NCBI GenBank assembly: GCA_949361645.1
Contig: OX442417.1
Location: 9,578,815-9,642,814, forward strand
Reading direction: 5' to 3'
DNA from: Spongilla lacustris
Lineage: Eukaryota > Porifera > Demospongiae > Spongillida > Spongillidae
DNA length: 64,000 bases
Both the position numbers and the translations under genes were made by a program. The notes under the pieces are model-generated. The model had not been told where the DNA came from and made no database searches. It was given only the letters and a program-made list of their open reading frames with translations. The stretch's first letter is position 1. The number at the start of each line of letters is the position of its first letter. Of the stretch, positions 35,542-47,625 are shown in pieces.

Positions 35542-38065
35542 CTGTATATTGCATGTGTGTGCAGAACAAGTGGGCCATTCTATTTAGGTAACACCACAAC
35601 ATAAGACCATATATAGGTGCCTACTGCATTTCATCAAAGTTGATCACCTACATGTATGTATGAAATCATAAGTTTAACCATAGGCCATAGGTAAAGTCTT
35701 GGTTCTTGTGTGGAATAACCCTTTTAACTTTAGTACCCCCCTGTATTTCACAGGATGCTATGCAATGAAATTGAACCAAGAAGTGCTTAGCACTTGCTGC
35801 AAACAGTACTCATATCGTATCTCAACGATAGCATTCAAAGAGCTGGATTTCATGGCGCAAGCAGATTATTTTATACCCTTAGTGTGGCCGTTCATTCTGC
35901 AATCCACCGGGCCCAAAGACACCATCTCCTTCCTGACAGCAAGAACAATTGGTATTCCCTCGTTGTGTAAGGGATATAAATCTTGTAAATAGAGGGTCAG
36001 GTCCAGAAGGATTAGTGTGGTGTTGACCTAGGAAAGAGGTATCTTTGCGTGTCCGTTCACTGCCGAACAGTTTTTTTAACGTAAATGTAATTTGTCGAGC
36101 CGTCTATAGCAGGCCGTACCTTTAGTAATCCAGTAGTGACATCATTATTTCATCCCAGCTGCGGGCCAACTAGAGAAAAACCTGCCACGATCATTTTAGA
36201 TCAGATGACAATTGTCACAAGTCGTCACCACCACCTGCTCGCACGCAATTTCTACGGATTTTCCCGCATACTACGTGGTACTTAGTTGGGCGTAGCCTTA
36301 TACCTTCTCACGACATATAAATTCCCGCTTCACGACACTATTATTTTGTCAATGTGTGTGTATTTGTGGAGTTATATTAGTAACCTCGTAGTGACAAAAA
36401 AAAACCGTTTCACGATCGTTTTAGATCAGAAGTCAATATTCCACCTGCTCGCACGCGAGTACTATACGGATTTAAACCGATTTTAATGATACAAGTATTA
36501 TAATCATAACCTTACACTCAGTCACAGCCTTGTTTTGACAGCCCGACCTTCAGAAGGTTGGGCTACACCGGCTCAACTAAATTTCGTCCGTTGTGTATGC
36601 CCACGATGGCTGTTAAATTTCCGCTTGGGACAATCGCCGATAGTTGTGGCAACAAATCGACCCACCATCATTCGCTACGATCCAGGATTTGAGTCGCGCT
36701 GGTAAATTAATCATTTCAATGCACACAGTTATTTAACTGTTACCTTACATGTAATTGCCGAGCCCCGCCCCCGCCTACTAAATACCTAGGGACGCAGAGC
36801 CACAGAGAAAGACTTTTCTAGGAAACATGACCATACATAATAAAAGACATCTACTTATACAATCCACTCAAGTTATGAGCATAATATTATGCAGCCTTCA
36901 TGTAACTTCAAGAATTCTAAATTATTAAGTTCTGGCCATGGCTGTTATAATAAATGGCTGTATTGCATGTATTTTGAATATCTCAAACACTATCAACATT
37001 TAAATCACAGCTTACACAAATTTGCTATCTGATGCATGTACATGTACATCACCATGTCAGTGAATATTTGGTGTAAACCTGGCTACTACTTTGATGGAGT
37101 TCTTTTATGTCCAACTGGACGGGTATTTGCATTCTGGTGCTTTAGTTATACCCATCTTGCATTACATACATGCTGCTATGGTCCATTGAGATCTACATGT
37201 ATGTCACATCATACACCTCAAATTATGGTGTAGTGAATTTTTAAATTAAAGCAATCCATTTGACAAGAGCATTCCTTACATGGGCTAACATCACCCCACA
37301 GAACTCTACTTCACCATGCAGCTAACAATGCCAGCTACTACATGCATGCATGTACATTGTAGGCATTCAATATAAACTATTCACACCAGCAAGTGTTTGC
37401 GCTGTCTGATTTGTTTTTCCAACCATCTTAGCTTTATAAGAAACTTTTTTAAGCACATGGAGAGGAGGGAAGGGAGGAGTTTTTACAGACTGGAAACTTA
37501 TACAATCTTGGTACATGTACCTGCATATCAGCTGCATTAGCCAAATGTATACTGGCAGATTGATTTCATCATCTTCCAGGGATTTACCACCAAGTACGCA
37601 ATAGGGGGGTGGGCAAAAAATAGTCTTCCCTCATATCATTAATGCAGTTTTATTCTTAGGGTAGGTTTATGAAATTTAAGGCTTACCAAATTACATTCCT
37701 ATGGATGAAATAATTTTTTTAAAGAGATTATGCTGTTAGCTCAAACAAGGACACCCTCAAGGGATGCTTCATTTGGTATATTCTAGAGTCATACAGATTA
37801 GTTTCTGTAGATCTGTGCATTGCTGCAAATGTGTACTTATAAAACTGTAATACAATAAATATTTGACGATTTAAGGTTTATTCACAACAAATACAGAGTA
37901 TTTTAAACAAATAGTGACTTATTTCATTGGAGGTGAAATTTTTTTCTTTCAGACTTGTACATAAGTCAAAATTGTCATTCTGATTTATAAATCTTATATG
38001 TTGTTATCAAGCACATTGCAATATTCTTGAAGTGGTATAATAACATGTGCAAACATAGTACTTAC
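35542..38065. other. Intron of the NLR gene
   Basis: This lies between two LRR exons. It holds an imperfect direct repeat about 225 bp apart around 36,185 and 36,410 (ATTTTAGATCAGA ... CACCTGCTCGCACGC in each copy). A 97-codon plus frame at 35,699-35,992 has no recognisable domain. No further LRR exon was found by eye. Confidence 0.6.
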
Positions 38066-38149
38066 AACAGCTTTTCTAAGAAGGGAAGCTTCATAATGAA
38101 TCTTTTCAAAGCCTTCAGCTTATCAGCATCATGTAGATCATCTGTAATG
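38066..38149 (-). CDS. First LRR-encoding exon (84 bp, phase 2) of the NLR gene
   Basis: Minus-strand exon using the acceptor ATGTGTATCAG and the donor GTAAGTAC. It reads ITDDLHDADKLKALKRF then IMKLPFLEKL, a 28-residue leucine-rich-repeat-like segment. The leading C completes a Cys codon with the TG left at the end of the NACHT exon. The alternative acceptor 8 bp downstream (TTACAG) would create TGA at the junction, so the upstream AG is chosen. The length of 84 bp and phase 2 at both ends match the other LRR exons. It links the NACHT module to the LRR array. Confidence 0.75.
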
Positions 38150-38201
38150 CTGATACACATAAATATCATTAAAATATTATGGTACACTTTAGAGAACTTA
38201 C

Positions 38202-39807
38202 CATAATCTTGTAACTTTATTCAATGTAACAGACGTGGGTTTTTGCGTGATAATATCCAGTCCCTCAGTAGCTAGTTGACACTCCAATGTGATACAGGTT
38301 ACAATGTCACTTGCAATGGCCAGACAATGTCCTATTGCACAATAATCAGTCAAAGTTAATGTCTCATTTCTAATTGCTAGCTCCCCTTCAGCTTTACTGA
38401 ACAGTTCTTTGCACCTATGCCTGTTTTGAGACTCAAATATGCAATGTAATGCATTGAGGTTAACCTTCTTTTCAAATGAATACTGTCCCAGTAGTGCATT
38501 GTCCAATACTGCCTCCCATTGTTCAACATTTTCAAGCTTTGTCAAGCCACAATAGAACTTTAAGACCACACCCATATGAGGGCTTACTGAGTGCTCCTTA
38601 ACAGCTGCAAGCTGCTCCTCAGAACAAAGTGTACTCATGTAGTAGGCAGCCAAGAACTCCTGGTTGGTCAGGTGGGGAAAACTGTATGAAGGTTCTGAAG
38701 ACCTGATACCTTCCTTTTTGTCCACTATCATTAGTCCTAATGTATCCACTTCAGTGGAAATAGCAGTGTCCCCCACCATATCGTATTGTGACACATCAGT
38801 CCCTGAAGCAACAGTCCTATTGTAGGCCAACTTGCATACCTTTTTAAATACAGCAGCTTCAGGCTCAGGCACCCACCATAATTCAACTATTTCTTGATCA
38901 ATTCCTTTCTTGTCATAATATCGTCGCAGAGTCATGATGGTAAACTGAGTGTATACTTCAGTTTCAGTTTTGGGCAGTGGTGTGGAGGCTTTACGATTGT
39001 CATATAGAAAGATAACCATGACAAGATGAAGTGGAAGGTAGCACATATGTCTTATGCTTTGGTGCTCTTTGAGGTATGCTTTCACCTCTCCTGCTTTGGT
39101 GATGTCATCTGAATAGCTTCTATCTATGTACTCCATGACATGCTGCTCCAGGAATCCAAGCACTTCAGCTCTGATTGTGACACTCTTCCTGAGGTCAATA
39201 GAAGCATTGGGCCTGGAGGTTATGAAGATCAGTGATCTTTGAAGTTTTTCTCCTCTGAGAAATTGTTCAAACCAGGAGCTTCCTGATGTTGTGAATGAGG
39301 CAGAGTACTCATCTAACTCATCAAATATGAAGCAGATATCTTTGCCAAAGCTAATGTTTATATCACTTGCCAATCTTTGCATATCAAAAGAGTCTAAAAT
39401 GGTGTTGAGGTCTTGAATTGGTGTTGAATAAAATTTACGAAGAGAAACAAAGAAAAGATATTTCACTGTGCCTAGAATCTTTCCTTCACTCCAATCTCTG
39501 CTCAGCTTCTTCACTAATGTGGTCTTTCCACATCCTGGCCTTCCTTCTAGTAGTATTCTGGTACCAGGTTTAACATTTTGTATTTCTCCAAACAATGTAT
39601 CATAGTCCACTGCTTCTTTTGTTTCAATGATGTCATCTGCAGATCCTCGAATAGTTTCCAAATAAAATTTGTGTTTCTGAGGATGTTGTTCTGTTGTATC
39701 TTTAATTAGTGCTAGATTGATGAAAGTGAACTTTGGAACAGGAGGCCAGTCTGGTGCCACTGGATTTTGCCTTGAGTACATATCTTTTAAAGCCTCTTGA
39801 CAATCAT
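38202..39807 (-). CDS. NACHT-domain exon of an NLR-type innate immune receptor
   Basis: A single 1,606-bp exon encodes about 535 residues of a NACHT-type STAND ATPase. Counting from the Met upstream of the acceptor (39,832), Walker A is GRPGCGKTT at 97-105, Walker B is ICFIFDELDEY at 166-176, and a sensor-like TSRP lies at 205-208. The conserved Pro/Leu motif YLPLHL is at 265-270, PKTETEVYTQF at 287-297, and the winged-helix motif FPHLTNQEFLAAYY at 385-398. The first eight codons of that frame are intron; the acceptor TCTCTTCAG places the true exon start at 39,807 in phase 1. The exon ends at 38,202 (GTAAGT donor, phase 2). NACHT proteins bind ATP/dATP and oligomerise to signal in innate immunity. 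All key nucleotide-binding residues are present, so this exon looks intact and functional. Confidence 0.93.
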
Positions 39808-42119
39808 CTGAAGAGATGGAAAAAGTGTACATGAGTGCAATGAAATGTATTATGTAAGCAAATTCTTGTGCTCTGTAGCTGATGTGGTATTATTAATTCA
39901 AAAAGTGAACTTTGGATCAGGGCAGCCCGATGTGATTATTTTGTGTGTAGTGATTCTTTAAAGCATTTTGACGTTTATCTATAATATTTGTGTACACATA
40001 CATTGATGCAAATGCTTTGGAAATAACCCTATTCATAAGTTGGCATATCACGTTGTACATGTTTGCCAATAAAAGCACATATTGCTTCTTTTGTGACTAG
40101 TGAATAACTGGATGGTGGATTAAAGATCAAATTTTACGAAAATGGTTTCAATTCGAATAACTTTCATTCAGCTAGCAAACTTGAAATAATTCATTTCCAT
40201 ATGTTATAATACATATATGTGTATTGGCTGTGACACAGTACATGCTAGCCCCTGACAACGATTAACGTGAAGAACGAATGGTGCTGAGTGCATGGCTCAA
40301 TTTGTTTTAGAGCAACTCGGAGTGTTGTGGCCCACTGGTGATGGCCACACATCAGTGGAGTAAGTAAAAGGCATACAGAGTAGCATTGTATATACAATTG
40401 AAGGGAACACGTGTGACTATGAAAACATCAATCCATGATATAAGGGAAAATATAGCTTGCATATGAACCCAAGGAAGCTGGTTATGTGTAGTTAAGTACT
40501 GTATTTTATACATGGAAGCCTAACTTTTGCCAAAATCAGAGTCACCAATTCATTTTCCGAGGCTCAAAGTTGCATTAAACGTAGCAGTACATTTGACATG
40601 GTGGATGAGATAGAAGTTCTCCATATACAAGAATCTTCCTTGAATAATGTTTTGTAATGCCTATTATAACATTTTTATTCATTGATACACAATGATATAC
40701 CCACCTCACCCACCCCCAGTACATTATCAAGCACTAAGTATTGTACAATATTGGATCTTTCATGATACTTTATGGTTATCTTACGCATATAGCTATAATA
40801 TTTACCTAATCATATTTATTACAAATCTCCTACATATGAAATACTAATGTATTACCTAACATGTACATGAACCTAATGATATGAATATCAGCTTGCAGTA
40901 TTTACTTCTATTCCAACCTTATTCTAATCTTGAAGGTAAAAATTAGTATATTGGATCTAATTTATAATACATGTATATTGCCCAATGAAATGTGCAGTCA
41001 TTTTGACACAAAAGATTTCTGATTATATAAATTGTGTCAGCTTCCTCTCCTGATGGTAGTGCTTGGTTGTAACACCAACTGTGGGGTTCCCTTAGCTGCA
41101 ATTCACCTTAAAATACAAATATGGTGACCTTGGTTATGGTCCAACCTCTAAGCAGGAGAATGTGCACGACTTTATTAAAATGAGAAGGGTTAAATTTGAA
41201 CAACAGCTGTAAGGAGGAAGAAAATGCTAAAGGCTCTATGCTTGTTAGCCTGAACAGATGCAAATGAGGTAGACCTTTATGGTTATTGGTGTGTACATAC
41301 ATGATCAAGTCTATCAGTATATTGTTGTAAAGGATGTGGAGAGTATGTTGCTGTACCCAAGCAGTATCAAGATCCATCTGTATCTTTCACATGCAATAAT
41401 TGTAAATGGTATTTCAGAAGACTTGGTTATCAATGTTGATGAAACAGGTGTCCACTATCTTATGGAATTATGTTCAAAGTAGGTAAAACATCTTGGACAT
41501 TGATCTTAAAGTGTTTGCAATGATTCCAACTTCCATCGTGTAAGGCCAGTACTTCCAATGCATTTGAACACCTGATGGACAATCTTCAACTCAGGCACTT
41601 TGTTCACTTGTAGCCTGACGATTAGAACACAATGTTGGTTGCTGTGTGTTTCTCCAGGCCACTCTGCTCTTCCAAATGCTGTCTGTGGTGTTTCTCCTGG
41701 GCAGTCTACCCTTCCAAATGTTAGTCACAGCAAGTGCCATTATTTTTGTCCATACTAAAAGGATTTCATTTCTTTAGTTAAATGCTTAGTTCAATACAAA
41801 CACAACTCATGTTTCCTTATTCAACCACACAAATCAAAACTCATTTTTACCTTCATTTTAACTGCGATTTATTTTGAATGATCATTTGAATTGGAACATT
41901 CCAAAATATGTCCCACTTCAAAACTGTGCATCCTCACAGTACCAAGATTTAAATTACCTTTAAAATAAAATTGGTGTTTTAGGAGTAAAAATGTAAAGGA
42001 ATGACATAAATTATGCATTGATTAGTGATAAATCAGTATCACATAAATGTACCTACACTATTTATCAAATCTAACTTCCTGAACTTCCTAAATGTGACAA
42101 TCATCCTGCAGAAGCTACC

Positions 42120-42425
42120 ACACATGTGTAACTGCCACTTGGAGATCAAATGCTGCCGCTAGACCAGACAGTTTGCCCTTCCTGCTGAATAGCTCACACT
42201 TGGCCAGTGCAGGGCCCAACTCCTCAATCAGGTGCAAGGCATGCAGCACAGCTGGGTGGCCTGCCAGCCAAGGCTCCATCGTCCAGGTACCAGGCTTGAA
42301 GGAGGATTTCAGCACCTTCTGCATCTGCACCCAGGCTGGATACCAACTTCTGGAGGACTAATGCAAACAGTAAGGGGCCTAAGGGGACACTTTGCTGCTC
42401 TCATGCAGGACTCAGAGCTGATCCA
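42120..42425 (-). pseudogene. Reverse transcriptase fragment (palm, motif C)
   Basis: On the minus strand, pieces in shifted frames read VPLGPLLFALVLQKLV (the QGxPLGPLLFAL block), then WYLDDGALAG with the YxDD catalytic motif, then ALHLIEELGPALAKCELFSRKG, which is typical of metazoan retroelement reverse transcriptases. Frameshifts and a deletion before AKCELF show it is dead. The upstream motif-A part lies 0.5 kb away on the other strand. Confidence 0.7.
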
Positions 42426-42849
42426 ACCATGATGATACCATACAATAGATGGGTCCCATAGCACCAAGACACCCAAGATGGCAGCTCATGGAAAAACATA
42501 GCACACTAATCATGGACTGCTTGTCTGGAGATAATATTGAATGTGTTGATCGTTTCCACTTTAAGCACAACATCTTTTATCCATCCAGACCACAGTCAGG
42601 GGTGGATCCAGGATTATTGGAAGAGGTCTAATAACTATTCACAAGTGGGGGAGGGTATGCCTCTTTACTTTTACTTTTTACTTTTCTTGCTTTTGCATTT
42701 ATTATAACCTTTGACAAAACTATTGATAACTACAAATGGCATCACTATCATGATAAGCAAGAAGTATGATATTCAGATTGATTAATAAAAGCCTGCATGT
42801 ATAGCCTCACACTGCTCAGCAATTAAATTAGTGACACAAAGCCATTGTG

Positions 42850-43160
42850 ATGGCATGCTGGTCTAAAAGAACACATGTTTTTCATTTTACATGTGTGGCC
42901 TGTCCTGCAGTGGTGGCCCATGCTCTCAGGGGATGCATTAAGATGCACTGGATGCATGATGATTTTGTTGTGCTTAAGGTGGACATGAGGAATCCCTTTA
43001 GTATTGTCTACAGGCAAGCAGTCCTTGCCACTGCACAACAGGCCACACACAGCGGCAGGGGTTGGAAGAACTCAGCTGCCTTGTCCTTAACTAAGGCACA
43101 CATGCGCTTCCTTGTCAGCCTCCTCATTGTCTCCCCACGGCAATGGGCCAGATGTCAGGT
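42850..43160 (+). pseudogene. Reverse transcriptase fragment (motif A)
   Basis: The plus strand reads DDFVVLKVDMRNPFSIVYRQAVL, matching the LKxDMRNAFNxVxRQ block that carries the first catalytic Asp of many retroelement reverse transcriptases. Its orientation is opposite to the motif-C fragment at 42.1-42.4 kb, so the element was rearranged or two elements inserted. Confidence 0.6.
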
Positions 43161-45041
43161 AATCTGCCCTCCTTGATGACTTTGTTTAGTGCTTTACTTT
43201 GGGTTGGGTTTGCATACCACTGGTCATACAAAACACCAATAGTGCTTGGGGAAAGGAAGCCACAGACTCTTTTTCTACGCTTGCCTCCAGACTAGTTATA
43301 ACATATGGTAAAATGAAGGCAGCACACACAATGTAGCTATATGTATACATGTATCTGACTTGTACAGCAGGCTCAACCTTCACTTGGTGAGGGCCAATGC
43401 CACAGCAATACTACTGTATTAAGGTGGATCGTATCTTACAGCTGGAGTTTTCAGTAGATTAGTTGGGTTTTGAATGCATTGTAACAGTAATTAATATGCA
43501 TTTTACCTGTACGCATGTCTGTCCACATAAAATTATAATCATAATAATACACATGTACATGTAGAAACGTTTTTGTAATACTGATGTGTATCATTTTAGA
43601 TCAAGTGGTTCCTTTGCCATTATAACTTTTGTGCCACATTGACTGCACATTTCATGAATTGCTCATGTTAGTGCTCCATCACTGTGATGTTCTTATTTTG
43701 CAGTAATCTACATGTACTTTGTTTTAATGAGCAGTATCAATATATGAAAGACAATGCACCCAAGAAAATGTTGCACTTATACATGTAAGTGGTAGCAATT
43801 ATGTCACAGAGCACTAGATGACATAAGATACATTGTGCGATCTGTTATCAATACCTTTCAAAAATGGCACTGTCACTGAATTAATATAATATGCCATTTT
43901 GTGCAATGTATAATTTTTATGGTGATATATGGCTTTGCCCAATGTGCTCTACTTTGGCCATTAGCATTTGCGGCAGTTGCAGACATTGCAATATATTACT
44001 GAGAGACGTTAGAAAATTGTGTTCTACAATATAATACCTTGTATGCATGTATACGGAATCATCCATGAAAAAGAGGTATGATGTTTGCACTTTAAACATG
44101 TAGACAGGAGGTGTCTGCATATTTTACAAGCTTGAACAGAATTTACAATGCTGCAATGAAAAGCCTATTTTTTATGACAAAAAAGTAAGTACTATCAACA
44201 TTATGATGGTGCTGCAATAATCACATGCAGTTGATCAGGCTTGCAAAATGACTTCCAGAATGTTGATAGCCCCAAGCCCTCCCGAATAATTCTAAATAAT
44301 CCACATGACGTTGGGACATTCTAATGTACCCATACCATCCAAATACATAGTGTTCAACAATTAAGCTTCGAACTTTGAAATTTTTGCTTTAGCAATTACA
44401 CCTCTATAAATGTAAGCTGAGATTATTTATAGATCGATGATATAAATGAATTTTCGTATGCAACTCATGAAGTATGTTTTTGTGGATATACCTACATATG
44501 TACTATATTAGTTCAGATTTATTCATTCTGCAGAACCAACGTGTACTTGATTACTCTTCGATGTTAGAGTTATTAATTTCATTTAATGTGGTATCCAAAC
44601 TTAATTATTATAAATTATTATTGGATATCAAGAAGAAAATTGAAGCCATCATTTTCTTAGTATACATGTATCATAGTATAATCATGTATTTAGTTTTTTT
44701 AACGATCTAGTTTGTTGATCCAGGTAGTTCTACAATTAGCATCCTTAATGGCATATGTAAAAACCCAAAAATCATAAAACCTAGCTGACATCTTACTATG
44801 ATGAAATCCTTATTTTTAACCATTTGATACTTTATTGTGGATGATACAAGGCAGAGTAAAAAAATATTATCTGTAAAAGGGTTCCTTCATTGTGTACGCT
44901 ACAGATACATTGTGTACCATGCAACATACTGGTAAGTTGGTTCCTTTAAATGTATATTTTCAATTATTTAGAATAAGTTATCAAATCAATGAAATATGAA
45001 TTATTACATGTACAAACCAGTACCTAAATAATATCACAAAC

Positions 45042-45098
45042 CTGGAATAGGTATCAGGTTAGCAGCAGAAGAGTTACTTGATGTGATTTGAGGTGAAT
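45042..45098 (-). CDS. Linker exon of the NLR gene (57 bp, phase 1)
   Basis: A short minus-strand segment between a TTCAATTAG acceptor and a GTTTGT donor reads SPQITSSNSSAANLIPIP in phase 1, with exactly 19 codons. Both boundaries are phase 1, matching the end of the DEATH exon and the start of the NACHT exon, so it can be included or skipped without a frame change. Ser/Pro-rich flexible linkers between the death-fold and NACHT modules are common. The donor is non-ideal, so alternative inclusion is plausible. It is supported only by splice-site and phase logic. Confidence 0.55.
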
Positions 45099-45646
45099 CT
45101 AATTGAAATAGAAAAATCTGCTGTTAATAATTCTGGAAACATAAAGGCGTGCTCTAATGGATTTAGCTGGCTGTAAATTAATATTGGCACTCACGATTAA
45201 ACTCCGAATGAGGGAGATTACAACACTCCCAAAATCCTTATTCCACACCCTCCTCTTCACTAATTAATTATATTTCATCTCCCTTTTAATCCCCCTTACA
45301 AAATTCATGTATTCTCATCTGATATCTTCCTATCACATTACTAATCTTATACTGGAAGGGTCTACTGCCAAAATGTCATGCATGTGACTATGACTGCATA
45401 CATGATGAAGCAGTTTAGTAATGGGGCTGTACTTACTCAGTACTAGTACACAATAGTAGAGATACAACCATTTTGTATGGCTTTTCTAGTTAAGCAGCTT
45501 GGGATCAAAATCAGTGGGGCAGATCTATGCTTTAATATGGGGGGAAGGGTGATAGGGTAATGTCTAGGGAGGGGTTTATGATAAATGGGTAGGAGCTGAG
45601 TGTCAATGTAATCAAAAGTTTAGATACCATTAGCAGTCCAGCTTAC

Positions 45647-45922
45647 GTTGGTACATTGGACAATAGGTAGTTCTTATTTCTTCTGCCAGTACTGATTTGC
45701 CAGTTGACTTGAGGGCATCAATGAGCTTCTTCCAGGAGCATGATACATATGACTGCAACCAGAACTGTACTAGAGCATATCTGCACTCTGCCACCTGCCC
45801 TCGGTTATTAACATCAATCTCATCTATCTTTGGAGCACTGATATCCAATTGCACTCCTAGTGACTTCCATTCCACCACATCTTTTAAAGCATTCACCACA
45901 TTTTTAAGTGTGAATGTTGGAT
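45647..45922 (-). CDS. DEATH-domain exon of the NLR gene
   Basis: A 276-bp minus-strand exon (acceptor TTTTCTGTAG, donor GTAAGC, phase 1 at both ends) encoding 92 residues. The segment WKSLGVQLDI, then EIDVNNRGQVAECRYALVQFW, then SWKKLIDALKSTGKSVLAEEI has the pattern of a DEATH domain: the helix-1 Trp-Lys-x-Leu-Gly, a central Leu-Val-x-Phe-Trp helix and the C-terminal Trp-x-x-Leu-Ile-Ala/Asp-Ala-Leu motif. DEATH domains recruit partner death-fold adaptors. Placed N-terminal to NACHT and LRR, it gives the classic NLR signalling layout. The phase-1 start is completed by the single G left by the 2A-leader exon, making Asp. Confidence 0.85.
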
Positions 45923-46059
45923 CTACAGAAAAAGATATGAAACTAACAGATAAACTACTACTTACTGTACATGTACATGTATACCTTCGGTACGGTAAGT
46001 TTTAACACCAATCACACCAATCATTACAGATCAAATAGCTGTGGTATAGGTCATCTTAC

Positions 46060-46552
46060 CTTCACCTAGAGGTCCGGGGTTCACCTCTACATCTCCGGAT
46101 AATAAAATTAGTAGCTGCCGTAGCCACACCATGGATATTATCAAAGTCAGTGCATTTACAACCTTTCCAGCTGCTCCGCTCATGTGACCAGCACAGTGAT
46201 GTGGTTTATACGTTTGCTGCGATGGGAGGCAAACACTGATCAAATATATCAGTTGGCAAAATCTAAGTACATGTACTAGAACACACACCTCATTTGGCCC
46301 GTGTGGTTTACCAACCAGTTCAACACTGACGTCCAACCACTTTTCATCGTTCTCAACGCACAAAGATATTCTGACGATTACGTATTTGAGTTTCTCGAGG
46401 TAAGAACCTCTATCGGATACCTTGCAGACATCATTTCTTCTCCACTTTCGCATCACGTTGGCTGGACTATGCTTCTTGTCACCACAGCTAACGTTTCTAC
46501 GGCTAACAAACGTCCTGATCCTTGCCCTGTAGGTAGCTAGGTCGACTCCCAT
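46060..46552 (-). CDS. Leader exon of the NLR gene, ending in a 2A-like peptide
   Basis: Minus-strand frame ending at a strong donor (GAAG/GTAAG) in phase 1. Near its end is LLILLSGDVEVNPGP, a match to the 2A consensus D-V/I-E-x-N-P-G-P, in which the ribosome skips the Gly-Pro bond (Gly 46,073-46,075; Pro 46,070-46,072). Three starts are possible: Met at 46,132 gives a 20-residue hydrophobic leader (MVWLRQLLILLSG...), Met at 46,183 a 37-residue one, and Met at 46,552 a 160-residue product beginning MGVDLATYRAR. N-terminal 2A leaders that double as signal sequences are known in sea urchin NLRs, which favours the short forms. An intron within 46,183-46,290 is also possible. If skipping fails, the hydrophobic leader would send the receptor to the secretory route; if it works, the receptor stays cytosolic. 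Confidence 0.75.
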
Positions 46553-47625
46553 CTCGTCAACAACCTCCGCCGCCCCCTGAAAATGTTAGCACCTAATAAA
46601 GCGTACGTACCAGTAACCGCCTGAGTATATTCAAGCGTGGCTCTGGGCTATTGTTGGTCATTACATGGTAGGAGGCAATAAAATTGAAAATGCATCACAC
46701 TTTAGCTCCCCATGCTCCGCATGTCTCCACGGCTAAGGGCGTGCAACGCCACCCTAGTTCAGAGCACTTATTAGCAGTGCTTTCGTTGCTGTACCTGCTA
46801 AAATTTCCGCTTACCAAAATAATTTCTCATTGGACCATTGCTAGTGACCGCAAAGATTATTGTGTTACTTTCTCAGTGTTGTCTCTACCAGAGCAATCGA
46901 CCTTGAACTGTAGCTATCTGGATTTGTGGGTCAGTTCCTCCTCAGGAAAGCAGCGGACCTTTGGGTCTGCACTGCACACACATGTAGCTACCTGTATGCC
47001 TGCTACATGACTAGGATCACACACCCTTTGGACTATGCCTGTCCCAGCTAAGGTTAGTGGGTCAGGAGAGCAATGGACCTCTAACGAAGGTCACAGCGCC
47101 TCCCATACCATATAAGGTAGTCAGTCTCCAGACGTAATAAAATATGCCCTCGGACCAAATACTATCCATATATGTAAGTCTCCAGACGTAAGCCTATTAT
47201 GGATGTAATGTCATGTATTTATAGATTATAGCACAGTGCCACAATACAAAGTCCTAACTGTAACGTTACAATATTACATAACTTCCCATCCATGTACAAA
47301 TGTATACAATTCTCTATACACATGTTTGCTTATTCCATTTTGATACATGGAGGCATAGCAAACATATCACGCACACATGTGCCTCAATGAGACTCAAAAT
47401 GTATATAAGGATTGGAGATCAATGTTCAGCCATATGATTGTTCACAGGAGTTACGATGCCCATCCCTATAAGTTCCATAGTCCTCTTGGTGCTCCTGATG
47501 TCCTGGGCCACCACAGGCCTCCTCCTGTTGAGGGACCACTGGGAGTGAGCGTCTTGGGACAGTTCTTCTCGTTCAGACAGAGTGGACCACTAGGTGCAAG
47601 ACTGGATACCACCCCTATCCTACAC
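46553..47625. other. 5' flank of the NLR gene
   Basis: Presumed promoter-containing region for the minus-strand receptor. No TATA box or regulatory site could be assigned. Open frames of 108 codons or fewer lack known domains. The last part merges into the satellite array. Confidence 0.4.

Larger units (their letters stand above)
39808..45041. other. Large intron of the NLR gene with retroelement debris
   Basis: A 5.2-kb interval between the linker exon and the NACHT exon. It contains reverse-transcriptase fragments in opposite orientations (42.12-42.43 and 42.85-43.16 kb). A CAGGGGTGGATCCAGGATT motif near 42,599 resembles transposon termini seen elsewhere in the window. No additional receptor exon could be supported, though a very short linker exon could be missed. 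Confidence 0.6.

Noticed and set aside
35699..35992. 97-codon plus-strand frame inside the NLR intron
   Set aside because: No domain, no splice or promoter support, and no copy elsewhere to judge conservation.
41402..41482. LVINVDETGVHYL segment, resembling a pogo/Tigger-type DDE motif
   Set aside because: A single short match with no further transposase blocks or terminal repeats around it.
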